Assembly: GCA_964568825.1 (NCBI GenBank)
Contig: CAZMSA010000005.1
Location: 1-55,456 of the forward strand
DNA from: CAVVDT01 sp964568825
GTDB taxonomy: Bacteria > Pseudomonadota > Alphaproteobacteria > Rhizobiales > Aestuariivirgaceae
Direction: 5' to 3'
DNA length: 55,456 bases
This document shows positions 26,290 through 35,229 of the stretch, in pieces. Numbering within the stretch: the stretch's first letter is position 1; each line of letters starts with the position of its first letter. Made by a program: the position numbers and the translations under genes. The notes under the pieces were generated by a model. That model was not told the DNA's origin. It did no database searches and saw nothing but the letters and a program-made list of their open reading frames with translations.

Positions 26290-27450
26290 TCAGGCGCCTT
26301 TTTCGATGCGGTTCCACATCTTCTTTTGTTCCTTCTCGACGCCGTTCCATTTGTCGGGATCTCGGAACACCAGGCCCTTCAACGTGCCAGTGGGATCGTA
26401 GGCCGGCAGGGCCTTGACCGCGTCGGGCATGGGCACCTTGTTGGGATCGAGCGAGGAGGGATAATGCTGGCCCTCGGCCACTGCAATGGCGGTCTTGGGA
26501 TCAAGCATGAAGTTCAGCAGTTCCTCGGCCTCAGCCATGGGCGAGCCCTTCAGAACGAACATGTCTTCCATCCACGCCAAGCCGTTCTTCGGGTCAAGAT
26601 AGGCGATCGGGTGGCCTTGCGCCTGCAATGCCGCGACGCGGCCGGACCAAGCCTCGGTGACGTAGATTTCCTCCTTGGCCAGAAGGTCCATGAGTTCGGC
26701 GCCGGAAGTCCAGTATTTCAACACCAGAGCGCGGTGCTCGCGCACCTTATCCCACACGGCATTCCAGTCGGTGATGTTGTTGGGATCCTGGCCGGATTGC
26801 AGGGCACCGTACCAGGCACGGTCGGCCCAATCGTTCCAGCCGCCGATCTTGCCTTTAAGATCCTTCTTCAAGAGCAGGTTGGCACCGAGCTTTTCAGCTT
26901 CTTCCTTGGTGACGTACTTGGTGTTGTAGGCAATGCCAGTGGTGCCGTAGTCGTAGGGCACTGCCGACAGGCTGCCGGGGGTAATGGCACGGAACGGCTT
27001 GATGATGGCGCCCATCACCAACTTGAGGTTGGGGATGTTGGCCTCGTTCAACTTCACGCCATAGCCACCGTCGGTCCAGCGCTTGTACCAGTCAACGCCG
27101 GAGGAGTGCAGGATGTTGTGGCCATCGGTGTTGCCGGCGGCCTTCACCTTGGTGAGCACTTCGGATTCACCGCCGAAGGTGGAATCGACCACCTTGTTGC
27201 CGCTCTTGGCCTCGTAGGGGTTGAAGGCGTATTTGCGCAGCGCCTCGCTGACGACACCGCCCCAGCCCTCGAAATAGAGCGACTTCGCCTCGGCTCTGGC
27301 AACTCGACTGAGGGTGGTCATGACGCCGCCACCGACACCGGCAGCAAGTCCTGCGCAACCCATGAGCGCCATGAACGAGCGCCGGCCGATATCGCCGTTG
27401 CCCAGCCTTTCGTGCAATTTTTCGTAGCGTTTGGTTGAGTCGATCTTCAT
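26290..27450 (-). CDS. Extracellular solute-binding protein, PotD/PotF-like, system 1
   Basis: 386 aa. Periplasmic receptor of the importer. The N-terminus carries a twin-arginine signal: GRRSFMALMGCAGLAAGVGGG after 22 mostly hydrophilic residues, ending near VARAEA, so export is likely by the Tat route. The mature protein has the type 2 periplasmic-binding fold with LYFEGWGGVVSEALRKY at its start and AYNTKYVTKEEAEK, WNDWADRAWYGA in the second lobe. It follows the permease genes by 25 bp. The ligand is not fixed by sequence; family ligands are polyamines and similar compounds. Confidence 0.88.
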   Translation of the reverse strand: MKIDSTKRYEKLHERLGNGDIGRRSFMALMGCAGLAAGVGGGVMTTLSRVARAEAKSLYFEGWGGVVSEALRKYAFNPYEAKSGNKVVDSTFGGESEVLTKVKAAGNTDGHNILHSSGVDWYKRWTDGGYGVKLNEANIPNLKLVMGAIIKPFRAITPGSLSAVPYDYGTTGIAYNTKYVTKEEAEKLGANLLLKKDLKGKIGGWNDWADRAWYGALQSGQDPNNITDWNAVWDKVREHRALVLKYWTSGAELMDLLAKEEIYVTEAWSGRVAALQAQGHPIAYLDPKNGLAWMEDMFVLKGSPMAEAEELLNFMLDPKTAIAVAEGQHYPSSLDPNKVPMPDAVKALPAYDPTGTLKGLVFRDPDKWNGVEKEQKKMWNRIEKGA

Positions 27451-27475
27451 TGTCTTCCTCCTTGGTTAAAGTCTT

Positions 27476-28261
27476 TCATTGCCGCTTCCTTGCAAAATAG
27501 CGCGCCAGTCCGCCGGCCATGAGCGGCACGCCGACGGTGATGACGATCATGACGAAGCCGAGCGCGTTGATCTCCGGGCTGATCGAATTGCGCAACATGC
27601 CGAAGATCTGGGTCGGTACCGTTTCCAGGCCCGCCGGGCGCCAGAAGATTGTCGCGGTAATGTTGTCGAACGAAATGGTGAAGGCAAACAGCGCTCCGGC
27701 GAACACGGCTGGCATGAGAAGCGGCAGGGTGATCTCACGAAAGGTCTGGAACGGGTTGGCGCCGAGGCTGCGGGCGGCCTCCTCATAGTCCTTCCTGATG
27801 CCGACCATGCGGGCCTGTACCACCAGGATCACAAACGGCATGGCAATCAGTGAATGGCCGACCAGCAGCAGGCCGAAGGATTGTGGCACCGACAGATAGC
27901 GCAGGAAGATCAGCAGGCCCACCGCCAGCACCGTCTCAGGTACCAGGACGGGAGAGATCAACAGTGCGGTGATCCAGTCCTTGCCGGGGATGCGGTAGCG
28001 CACCAAGGCTAGCGAGGCGAGGATGCCCAGGGTGGTGGCGATCACCGAAGTGAGGACGCCAAGCAGCAGCGAGGTCTTGAAGGCCCGCACGATCGCCTCG
28101 TTTTCGTACAGCCGGTAGAACCAGCGCAGTGAAAAACCCTCGATGGGAAAGCCACCGAACTGCGAGGAGTTGAAGGCCAGCAGCAGCACCACCGCAATCG
28201 GCGCGAACATGAAGATGTAGACCGCGACGGTATAGACTCTGATGAGGGACCAGGCGCGCAT
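27476..28261 (-). CDS. ABC transporter permease, PotC type, system 1
   Basis: 261 aa inner-membrane permease with about six membrane segments, the first at residues 9-31 (VYTVAVYIFMFAPIAVVLLL). The cytoplasmic EAA loop that contacts the ATPase reads YEEAARSLGANPFQTFREITLPLL. Its start is 8 bp from the end of the partner permease gene, so the two are translated as a pair. Confidence 0.92.
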   Translation of the reverse strand: MRAWSLIRVYTVAVYIFMFAPIAVVLLLAFNSSQFGGFPIEGFSLRWFYRLYENEAIVRAFKTSLLLGVLTSVIATTLGILASLALVRYRIPGKDWITALLISPVLVPETVLAVGLLIFLRYLSVPQSFGLLLVGHSLIAMPFVILVVQARMVGIRKDYEEAARSLGANPFQTFREITLPLLMPAVFAGALFAFTISFDNITATIFWRPAGLETVPTQIFGMLRNSISPEINALGFVMIVITVGVPLMAGGLARYFARKRQ

Positions 28262-28269
28262 GATGTCCC

Positions 28270-29139
28270 TCAGCCTAGCGACTTGTAGATCTGGTTTAGG
28301 CCCATGAAGCGGCTGTAGATCACCACGACCAGACCGAGCAGAACCAGCAGCGTGAAGGACAGGGTCGCCCCCATGGGCCAGTTCAGTTCGGAAATGATGG
28401 CATCGTAGATCAGGCTGCCGAACAGGAAGTCATTGGGGCCGCCCAGGATCAGCGGTGTGACGTAGCTTCCGGCCGTCAAAACGAACACAAGTAGGCAGCC
28501 GGCAGCGAGACCGGGTACTGAAAGTGGCAGCGTCACTTCGCGAAAGGCCTGCCATGGCGTGCAGCCGAGGGTGCGCGCGGCAGGTACCAGGTTGCCATCG
28601 ATGCCCTCGAGGCTCACGTAGACGTTGAGGATCATGTAGGGCAGGAAAACGTGGATGAAGCCGACAATGACGGCGAACTCGCTGTACATCATCGACAGCG
28701 GCTCATTGATGATGCCCAATTTCATGAGCACCCAGTTGATGATGCCCTCGTTGCCCATGATATGGATCCACGACAGGGTGCGGATGATGAAACTCACCCA
28801 AAACGGCAGGATCAGCAAAAGTAGCAACAGCCATTTCTGGCGGAAGCGTGTGTTGGCGATGAAATAAGCCGGAATATAGCCCAGAACGGCGGCCAGCACG
28901 GTCACGATCACCGAAAGCCGGAAGGTCTTCCAAATGGCGTAGTGGTAGTAATTGTCGTGTAGCAGTTCCTTCCAGTTGCCGAACTGGAAGGCGACCCTGT
29001 CCACGCCGAGGTCAACGTTCTGATAGAACGAATAGACGAACATGAAGGCCATCGGCACGATGACAAGCAGAGTTATGGCGATGAGCGCCGGGGAAAGAAG
29101 TTGCCACGGACGGGGGTCGAATTCGCTCGTCTGCGCCAT
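28270..29139 (-). CDS. ABC transporter permease, PotB type, system 1
   Basis: 289 aa from the ATG at 29139; the frame is open to 29223 but the extra residues are not membrane-like. The first membrane segment begins LLSPALIAITLLVIVPMAF and the EAA loop is VPAARTLGCTPWQAFREVTLPL. It is the first gene of the unit and is preceded by a leader containing a two-tier stem-loop and then by the divergent LysR gene. Confidence 0.9.
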   Translation of the reverse strand: MAQTSEFDPRPWQLLSPALIAITLLVIVPMAFMFVYSFYQNVDLGVDRVAFQFGNWKELLHDNYYHYAIWKTFRLSVIVTVLAAVLGYIPAYFIANTRFRQKWLLLLLLILPFWVSFIIRTLSWIHIMGNEGIINWVLMKLGIINEPLSMMYSEFAVIVGFIHVFLPYMILNVYVSLEGIDGNLVPAARTLGCTPWQAFREVTLPLSVPGLAAGCLLVFVLTAGSYVTPLILGGPNDFLFGSLIYDAIISELNWPMGATLSFTLLVLLGLVVVIYSRFMGLNQIYKSLG

Positions 29140-29161
29140 TAGCCCTGCGTCATGCCTCCCG

Positions 29162-29196
29162 GTCCGTTCCGATCCTGCTGGGATCGGTTGTCGGAC
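29162..29196 (-). promoter_or_regulatory. Two-tier stem-loop in the leader of transporter operon 1
   Basis: Inner stem CCGATCC (29169-29175) / GGATCGG (29181-29187) around TGCTG, and outer stem GTCCG (29162-29166) / CGGAC (29192-29196), form one extended hairpin ending 23 nt before the first permease start. It could be a regulatory or mRNA-stabilising leader. I do not recognise a known riboswitch. Confidence 0.45.
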
Positions 29197-29247
29197 GGGA
29201 AAGTATTGCAAGACCGACCACAATTGTCCAAATTAATATTTTAAATG

Positions 29248-29263
29248 TCTAGAATTAACTAGA
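29248..29263. promoter_or_regulatory. Inverted repeat upstream of the LysR gene, candidate LysR-binding site
   Basis: TCTAG-AATTAA-CTAGA lies 13 bp before the LysR ATG inside an AT-rich stretch (29222-29268) that contrasts with the GC-rich surroundings. Divergent position and T-N11-A-like symmetry fit autoregulation by a LysR protein. Shown by pattern only. Confidence 0.45.
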
Positions 29264-29276
29264 TTTATGAGGGTGC

Positions 29277-30248
29277 ATGGCGGCCGATCTGAGGGAGAAA
29301 TTCGTCAGCGACCTGGACTGGAACCTGCTCAGGACGTTCGTCGTCATTGTCGACGAGCGCGGCATCACGGCGGCGGCCAACCGGTTGCTGCTGCGCCAAC
29401 CGACCATCAGCCTGGCGCTGCAGCGGCTCGAAGCCCAGATCGGCAGCCGGCTGGTTGAGCGCGGGCGCGGGGTGTTCCGTCTCACCGCGGCGGGCCGGGA
29501 ACTGTATCGCGAATGCCTCGACATTCACGGCAATATCGCCCGCCTACAGGATATGGTCGGTTCGGCCTCGCGGCGGATCACCGGGGCGGTGCGCATCGCT
29601 CTGGCGAGCCATGTCACCACACCGCTCTTCGACGAGACGCTGTCGACCTTCCACGCCGCCCACGCCGAGGCGACCTACGAAATTACGATCGCCACCAGTG
29701 CCGATGTGACGCGCAGCGTGCAGGACAAGTCGGTGAGCTTCGGCATCTGCCTGGTCAACAAGCGTCTGCCGCAGCTCGAATACAAAGTCATCTATCGCGA
29801 GTTCTTCGGCTTCTTCTGCGGACCGTCGCACCCGCTGTTCGGCAAGCGGCATCTGAAGATCGAGGATTTGCGCGGGCTGTCGGCGGTGTCGTTCGGCACC
29901 GACGATCTGGCTGATGCCCTGAGACCGGTGGCGTTGCTGCGTCGCCAGTACGAACTCGATCAGTCGATCATCGGGCATTCCGCGCATCTGGAGGAAGTGC
30001 GCCGCATGATCATGTGCGGTCTTGGCATCGGGCCGCTGCCGATCCACGTGATGGAGCGCGATGTGCGGGAGAGTCTGCTGTGGAGGCTGCCCCCTTATGA
30101 GAATCCGCCGGCCATAGACATCTACCTGGTCACGCACCCACTCAAGAGGCTGAATTCGGCTGAGGCCGCCTTTTTGGCGGCGCTCAGAGAGGATATATCG
30201 AGACTACCGCTCAGTGCGCGTACCTACGCCGGATCAACGCCGCCCTGA
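29277..30248 (+). CDS. LysR-type transcriptional regulator
   Basis: 323 aa. The N-terminal winged helix-turn-helix lies in about residues 10-70 (WNLLRTFVVIVDERGITAAA, LLLRQPTISLALQRLEAQ), followed by a periplasmic-binding-like effector domain. It is divergent from transporter operon 1 with a shared AT-rich 137-bp control region, so it probably regulates that operon in response to the imported compound or a product. It ends 5 bp from the convergent aat-like gene. Confidence 0.92.
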   Translation: MAADLREKFVSDLDWNLLRTFVVIVDERGITAAANRLLLRQPTISLALQRLEAQIGSRLVERGRGVFRLTAAGRELYRECLDIHGNIARLQDMVGSASRRITGAVRIALASHVTTPLFDETLSTFHAAHAEATYEITIATSADVTRSVQDKSVSFGICLVNKRLPQLEYKVIYREFFGFFCGPSHPLFGKRHLKIEDLRGLSAVSFGTDDLADALRPVALLRRQYELDQSIIGHSAHLEEVRRMIMCGLGIGPLPIHVMERDVRESLLWRLPPYENPPAIDIYLVTHPLKRLNSAEAAFLAALREDISRLPLSARTYAGSTPP

Positions 30249-30253
30249 TCGCA

Positions 30254-31216
30254 TCACCAGGTGGGGCTGCGGTGGGTCGACAAGAGCTCGTCGACGCTCC
30301 ACGGGCAGGTGGATTCGAGCGGAAAGGCCTGCTGCCTGCTTATGCCGCCGGCTTCGGCCGGCACCCATTTGTCATCGAGAAAGTCGGGCTCGACCGTCCA
30401 CCGGCCGACGCGGCCGATGTGGCTGCCATGATACAAGGCGAGGTTGGTGAACTCCGAGCGGGTGACCGGTTGCATGCCGCAGTCGGCCAGATAACGCGTC
30501 GGGTGTTTGCCGTCGTTGAGGGCAAAGCCCCAGGCTTGCAGATGCCGGTTGAGAACCGAAAAGCCGACCTTGGAGGCATCGCGCGCTGTATGAAACTGCG
30601 ATTCGGTGAAGAACACCCCGCCGACCGCAAGCCCGTAGGCGCCGCCCACCAGAGCATCGCCCTCCCACACTTCAACCGAGTGGGCATGGCCTTGTGCGTG
30701 GGCTTCGTCGAATAGCGCGCGGACCTTGCGGGTGATCCAGGTGAGAGGTGTGCCGCCGTTGCGCGGCTGGGCACAGGCTTCCATGACCTCGCCAAAGGCT
30801 TCATCGAAGGTGATACGGAAGCGATTGTTGCGCAACAACCGGCGTGTTGTCTTTTCGACCCGGGCCTGGTCGAAGAACAGCACCATCCGGTAACGTGGTG
30901 CCCACCACTTCAACGGTCCGATGTGGCTCATGACGAACATGCCCCGGCGGTAGCCGGCCAGCAGTTCCTCCACGCCAATCCGACCCGCTAAGCCGCACAG
31001 CCCGTCGGGCACGTCCAGCGCATCCTCGGGGTCCGGCAGGAGGGGATGTCCCAGATGCGGCAGATCCCTGATCGTTGCCGCTATCAGCGGCGCCAGCCCG
31101 GGCAGGCGGCGTGGAACCAGAACATAGGCAAGGCCGAGAGCGCCCTGGCGCAGCGGATAGGGCGCAGTGGCGAACAGATCGGCTAGTGGCTGGCGGTTGC
31201 GCAGCGAGATTGCCAT
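30254..31216 (-). CDS. aat: Leucyl/phenylalanyl-tRNA-protein transferase family protein (long variant)
   Basis: 320 aa from the ATG at 31216, which has AAGGAAG 8 nt upstream. The Aat GNAT-like fold is clear: LLAGYRRGMF, KWWAPRYRMVLFF, DEAFGEVMEACA, AHSVEVWEGDALVGGAYGL and FTESQFHTARDASK. Canonical Aat (about 230 aa) transfers Leu or Phe to proteins with N-terminal Lys/Arg, marking them for ClpS/ClpAP. This protein is about 90 residues longer, mostly at the N-terminus (1-75) and C-terminus. The motif Asp-x-Gln of E. coli Aat reads Asp235-Gly-Lys237 here, so the catalytic glutamine seems replaced; Glu205 of the ESxF motif is kept. It may be a paralog with altered function. Confidence 0.8.
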   Translation of the reverse strand: MAISLRNRQPLADLFATAPYPLRQGALGLAYVLVPRRLPGLAPLIAATIRDLPHLGHPLLPDPEDALDVPDGLCGLAGRIGVEELLAGYRRGMFVMSHIGPLKWWAPRYRMVLFFDQARVEKTTRRLLRNNRFRITFDEAFGEVMEACAQPRNGGTPLTWITRKVRALFDEAHAQGHAHSVEVWEGDALVGGAYGLAVGGVFFTESQFHTARDASKVGFSVLNRHLQAWGFALNDGKHPTRYLADCGMQPVTRSEFTNLALYHGSHIGRVGRWTVEPDFLDDKWVPAEAGGISRQQAFPLESTCPWSVDELLSTHRSPTW

Positions 31217-31461
31217 CGGGATGCTTCCTTGGTGTTCGGTACATGGCAAACAAGGGCCTCAAGGCCCGGTTGGCCCGCAAGCCTAGAACAACTTCATTGA
31301 TAAAAGACTGATGCGCGCTGAACGGCCGAAATCGCCCGTGCCGGGCGCTTTATGGAGATCACAGACGTGTCGCGTGGTGTCCAGTCGGGCGATGCGCCTC
31401 CACACTTTGTTCATCAATCATTGTCATTACAAAAGGTCCACTAGCATCGCCGGACAGCCTG

Positions 31462-32772
31462 ATGACACTTGCCAAACCGCCGGTTCGATTGAATGCAACG
31501 CTGGACAGGGTATCGGGCGATGCTCGTGCGCTGCGTCAGCCCCGGGCGCGCTTCGAGGGCGGGATCGGGAATGTCACCATGGCGACCCATGCAGGAATCG
31601 AGCTTTCGCTACATGAGGACATGGACGCGACAGCGGAGGAATGGCGTGCCTTCGAGGCACATGCCGACCTTACTCCTTTTCAGAAGTTCGACTGGCTCAG
31701 TGCCTGGCAACGCAACATCGGGGGCCTTCAAGGCGCAAGGCCGGCGATCATCTTCGGTCGATACGGCGAAGGGGAATTGCTGTTCATCGTACCGCTGTCG
31801 GTGGATCGCAATGGCCTTCTGCGGCGCCTGACCTGGTTCGGCGCCGATCTCGCCGACTACAACGCGCCGCTGCTTGCCCCAGCGTTTTCGCGCATTGTCG
31901 CGCCGAACGAGTTCGCGCCACTATGGAATGCCGTTCTCTCACTCATCAACGCTCACCCGCGCCTGGGCTTCGATCTGGTCGAATTGCGCAAGATGCCGGA
32001 AATGGTCGGCACGCAGCGAAATCCGTTCATCGAACTGGCAGTCACCGCGAATGCCAGCGGCGCCCACAGGTCGGCGCTGGCCGAGACCTGGGAGGCTTAT
32101 TACGGCAAGCGCTCCAGCGCTACGCGGCGGCGTGATCGCACCAAGCTCAATCGCCTGGCCGCGCATGGCGAAGTCAGCTTTGTGGAACCCGATCAGCCCG
32201 GCGACATCGAGAGCACCCTTGATGTCCTGTTCGAGCAAAAGGCGCGATCGTTTGCGCGGATGGGGGTCCGGGACCTGTTTTCCCGGCCTGGCCATCGCGA
32301 ATTCTATCTCGATGTCGCGCTCAATCCGGAGTTGCGCGACACCGTGCATGTGAGCCGATTGCAAGTGGGCGACGAAATTGCCGCCACCAACCTCGGACTG
32401 ACCATGCGCGGCTGCTACTACTATCTGTTGGCGAGCTACCAGGACAGCGGACTGGCCCGTTTCGGTCCCGGCGCAGCGCATTTGCGCGAGCTGCTTCGCA
32501 CCGCCATCGAGCGCGGCTTTCATCATTTCGATTTCACCATTGGCGATGAGTCCTACAAACGCGACTGGTGCGACGAGGAACTGAAACTGTTCGACCATGC
32601 GGCGGCGCAACGGGCAATCGCCCTGCCGGTGGTGGTGGCCAAGAACATGCTGCTCGGCGCCAAGCGCTATATCAAACAGACCCCTTTCCTGTGGCGCCGT
32701 TTCAGCAGGGCCCGCGCGCTCGCAGCAAGCCTGGCATCGAAGTTCAAGGGACCGCCGTCCCAATCGCGATGA
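31462..32772 (+). CDS. GNAT acetyltransferase, CelD/BcsL (cellulose biosynthesis-associated) family
   Basis: 436 aa. The acetyltransferase-like domain covers about residues 200-370, with YGKRSSATRRRDRTKLNRLA, the HREFYLDVAL segment and GFHHFDFTIGDESYKRDWC. The N-terminal half, with FQKFDWLSAWQRNIGG, is a divergent GNAT-like lobe as usual in this family. Members occur in cellulose and exopolysaccharide loci and probably acylate a sugar or carrier-linked intermediate. It is the first of three same-strand genes that encode a flippase-kinase and a phosphoribosyltransferase-HAD protein, which suggests a shared surface-polymer or conjugate pathway. An internal ATG at 31579 is a possible shorter start. 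Confidence 0.82.
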   Translation: MTLAKPPVRLNATLDRVSGDARALRQPRARFEGGIGNVTMATHAGIELSLHEDMDATAEEWRAFEAHADLTPFQKFDWLSAWQRNIGGLQGARPAIIFGRYGEGELLFIVPLSVDRNGLLRRLTWFGADLADYNAPLLAPAFSRIVAPNEFAPLWNAVLSLINAHPRLGFDLVELRKMPEMVGTQRNPFIELAVTANASGAHRSALAETWEAYYGKRSSATRRRDRTKLNRLAAHGEVSFVEPDQPGDIESTLDVLFEQKARSFARMGVRDLFSRPGHREFYLDVALNPELRDTVHVSRLQVGDEIAATNLGLTMRGCYYYLLASYQDSGLARFGPGAAHLRELLRTAIERGFHHFDFTIGDESYKRDWCDEELKLFDHAAAQRAIALPVVVAKNMLLGAKRYIKQTPFLWRRFSRARALAASLASKFKGPPSQSR

Positions 32773-32917
32773 TGGACCTTGGCGGGGCCGGACGGCAGGC
32801 GCCTTGCATGGAAGCTTCCCGGTAACCAAGCCGCAAATTCGAGACAAATTCCTCAACGAACATTAACGATCGTGTGGAAAAACTCGGGGCTCGAAGTGTC
32901 ATGCCCTGGAGCACGTC

Positions 32918-35227
32918 TTGAAAGCAGCCGGACTTCCCATCTCAGATGCCAGGCCGGGCCGGGTGGCCGCGTTGCGTACCCTGTTTGCCCGTGCACGCGC
33001 TATGGCGTCGGGAAACCATGCCCTGGCGCTGGTCGACCAGGGCGTCGTCAGCGGCATGAACTTCATAACCACAGTGGTGATCGCGCGGACGACGACGCCG
33101 GGTGAACTCGGCGCCTACGCCATCGCTCTTTCGATCATCGCTTCATTCGTTGCAGTGCAGGAATCGTTGCTTCTACTGCCCTATTCGATCCGTCGACACC
33201 GGCCGACCGGCACCCTTACAGAGCACGCCGGCAGCGTCCTTGTCCTGAGCGGCACCATGTCGGCGATCGCTGCGGTGGTTCTTGCCGTGGTCGCGCTGGG
33301 TTTCACGGTGAGTGGCGCCGACAAGCAACTGACGGGCATGACGTGGGTGCTGACAGGGGTGCTGCCGTTCGCGCTGATACGTGAATTCGGCCGCCGCTTT
33401 GCCTTTGCCCATTTGCAGGTGGCGCGTGCTCTCTTCCTCGATATGGCGGTGGCGGCGCTGCAGATCGCGGCGCTGGCCTGGCTCGCCTGGGCTGGCCGCA
33501 TGTCAGCGTTTGCCGCCTGCGGGGCGCTAGGCGCCGCCTATGGCCTGACCGGCATCATCTGGCTGTATCTCGCACGCGACCGGTTTGCCGTCGTGGTTCG
33601 ACAGTTGCCGACGACGATGCGGCAAAGTTGGGAACTGGGAAAATGGCTGATGGCCGGCAAGCTGACCGCGCAGGTTCAGCAGTACATCACCTACTGGTTG
33701 TCGATAACCATGCTGGGCGCGGCGGTCACTGGTGTCTATGCGGCGTGCATGAGCATCGTGGCGTTCGCCAATCCGCTGGTGTTCGGTCTTGGAAACATCC
33801 TGACGCCGAGATCGGTCCTCGCCTGGAAAAACGGCGGGGGGACGAGCCTGCGCCGCCAGGCTATTCGCGACGCGATGCTCTATGGCGCCATTCTCGCGCC
33901 GTTTTGCGTGGTGGTATTCGTGGCCGGCGAAAGCCTCATGCACCTGCTCTATCCGAGCGGCGAGTTCGCCGGCAAGGGCAATATCGTCGGTGTGCTGAGC
34001 CTTGCTGTCCTTGCCACTGCCCTGGGCATGCCGGCGTCCAACGCCCTTGCGAGCATGGAGCGTCCGCGCGCCATCGTCGTCGCCGGAACCATCGGCATGA
34101 TCGTCAGTGTCACGCTCGTCGGTGTGCTCATGGCTAAATGGGGCCTCAACGGTGCCGCCATCGGCGTTCTGTCGGGCAACCTGATCGGCGCTGCCGCGCG
34201 CTGGGTGGCGTTTCTCACACTTGTACCGCAATCCGCTGATCCGGCTCCGGCCTTGCGCGCCATGCGGGAATTGACGGGGCAGGACACGGGCGACTGGGTG
34301 CTCAAGAGGTTAGGCGAAGGCGATCATGCGGTCGTTTACGGGATCGCGGCCAAGGATGGTGGGCCGGTTTGGCAAGCGTACACCCACCTGGTCGTCAAGC
34401 AGTTCAAGCCGGAGGCCAATCTGGACACGACGATGGTCACCAAACAACGCGAGGCGCTGTCGCGGCTGCACGCGGCGCTGGATGGTCGCATCTGCGACGG
34501 CTGGCGGATTGCGACGCCCAAGCCCCTGTGGGTGGCCGAAACCCAACTCGCGTTGGTGATGAGCATGGTCCCTGGACACGACATGTCCGCCAGTGCCGCA
34601 AATGCCGGTACTCTGGAGACCGAAGTCATCGAAGCTGCGGCGCGGGCAACGATCAGCGTCTTGCAGGAGGCCTGGTCGCGCGGCCAGGTTCACGGCGACT
34701 TTGGGCTGCAGAACATCCTCTTCGGGTTTGAGTCAAAGACGCTGTCATTCATCGATCCGGGCACGCCCGAAAGCTGCAGTATCTGCAACGCCGCAAACCC
34801 GCGCCGGGATCCTGCAGCACTGGACCTCGCGCACTTCGTTTACGATCTCGCCACCGACGTCAGCGACCTGATCGGCAGTCCAACGGCGCGTCTGCGCCGT
34901 CAGGTATTTGCCGAGGCTGCCTTGGGTTCGGTGCTGGCTACAATTGCAAGTGAGGATCAAAGGCGTGCGCTGCTGAAGGAGGTTCATGCTTCCGCATATG
35001 CCCACATGGCCGCCAACCTTCACCCGTCATGGACAGTGCGCGGGCTATGGCACGGCATCGTCAAGCAGATCGCTGTCCGCCGCATCGATGCCCTCCTCGA
35101 TCGCCTCGAAACGGAATGCGATGGTGTGGGGGACCGGGCGCATGAAGCAAGGAGTGCCGATCGCCAGCCCCGCCGCAAGCCCATGCGCAGTCGCCCGGCG
35201 CGTGCCAGTGTTTCCATGGAGGGCTAG
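32918..35227 (+). CDS. Wzx-like polysaccharide flippase fused to an APH/kinase-like domain
   Basis: 769 aa starting at a TTG with GGAG 6 nt upstream; no ATG is available in frame. Residues about 30-440 are a multi-spanning MATE/PST-type lipid-linked sugar flippase (VVSGMNFITTVVIARTTTPG, then about 12 hydrophobic segments). Residues about 458-740 form a protein-kinase-like/aminoglycoside phosphotransferase domain with the expected motifs: glycine loop LGEGDHAVVY (Gly466), nucleotide lysine LVVKQF (Lys494), catalytic loop HGDFGLQN (His592, Asp594, Asn599) and metal-binding FIDPG (Asp613). All catalytic residues are present, so ATP-dependent phosphorylation is likely. I know of no described protein with this arrangement. 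The next gene begins 2 bp after the stop. Confidence 0.85.
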   Translation: MKAAGLPISDARPGRVAALRTLFARARAMASGNHALALVDQGVVSGMNFITTVVIARTTTPGELGAYAIALSIIASFVAVQESLLLLPYSIRRHRPTGTLTEHAGSVLVLSGTMSAIAAVVLAVVALGFTVSGADKQLTGMTWVLTGVLPFALIREFGRRFAFAHLQVARALFLDMAVAALQIAALAWLAWAGRMSAFAACGALGAAYGLTGIIWLYLARDRFAVVVRQLPTTMRQSWELGKWLMAGKLTAQVQQYITYWLSITMLGAAVTGVYAACMSIVAFANPLVFGLGNILTPRSVLAWKNGGGTSLRRQAIRDAMLYGAILAPFCVVVFVAGESLMHLLYPSGEFAGKGNIVGVLSLAVLATALGMPASNALASMERPRAIVVAGTIGMIVSVTLVGVLMAKWGLNGAAIGVLSGNLIGAAARWVAFLTLVPQSADPAPALRAMRELTGQDTGDWVLKRLGEGDHAVVYGIAAKDGGPVWQAYTHLVVKQFKPEANLDTTMVTKQREALSRLHAALDGRICDGWRIATPKPLWVAETQLALVMSMVPGHDMSASAANAGTLETEVIEAAARATISVLQEAWSRGQVHGDFGLQNILFGFESKTLSFIDPGTPESCSICNAANPRRDPAALDLAHFVYDLATDVSDLIGSPTARLRRQVFAEAALGSVLATIASEDQRRALLKEVHASAYAHMAANLHPSWTVRGLWHGIVKQIAVRRIDALLDRLETECDGVGDRAHEARSADRQPRRKPMRSRPARASVSMEG

Positions 35228-35229
35228 GC

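Noticed and set aside
26218..27438. Long plus-strand open frame (406 codons) opposite the system 1 binding-protein gene
   Set aside because: It is antisense to a clear family member, its translation is a low-similarity mix rich in Gly/His/Val, and it is the usual GC-rich mirror frame.
31243..31311. Possible 22-codon basic peptide (MANKGLKARLARK...) upstream of the acetyltransferase gene
   Set aside because: No ribosome-binding site and no recognised family; could be chance in a 245-bp gap.
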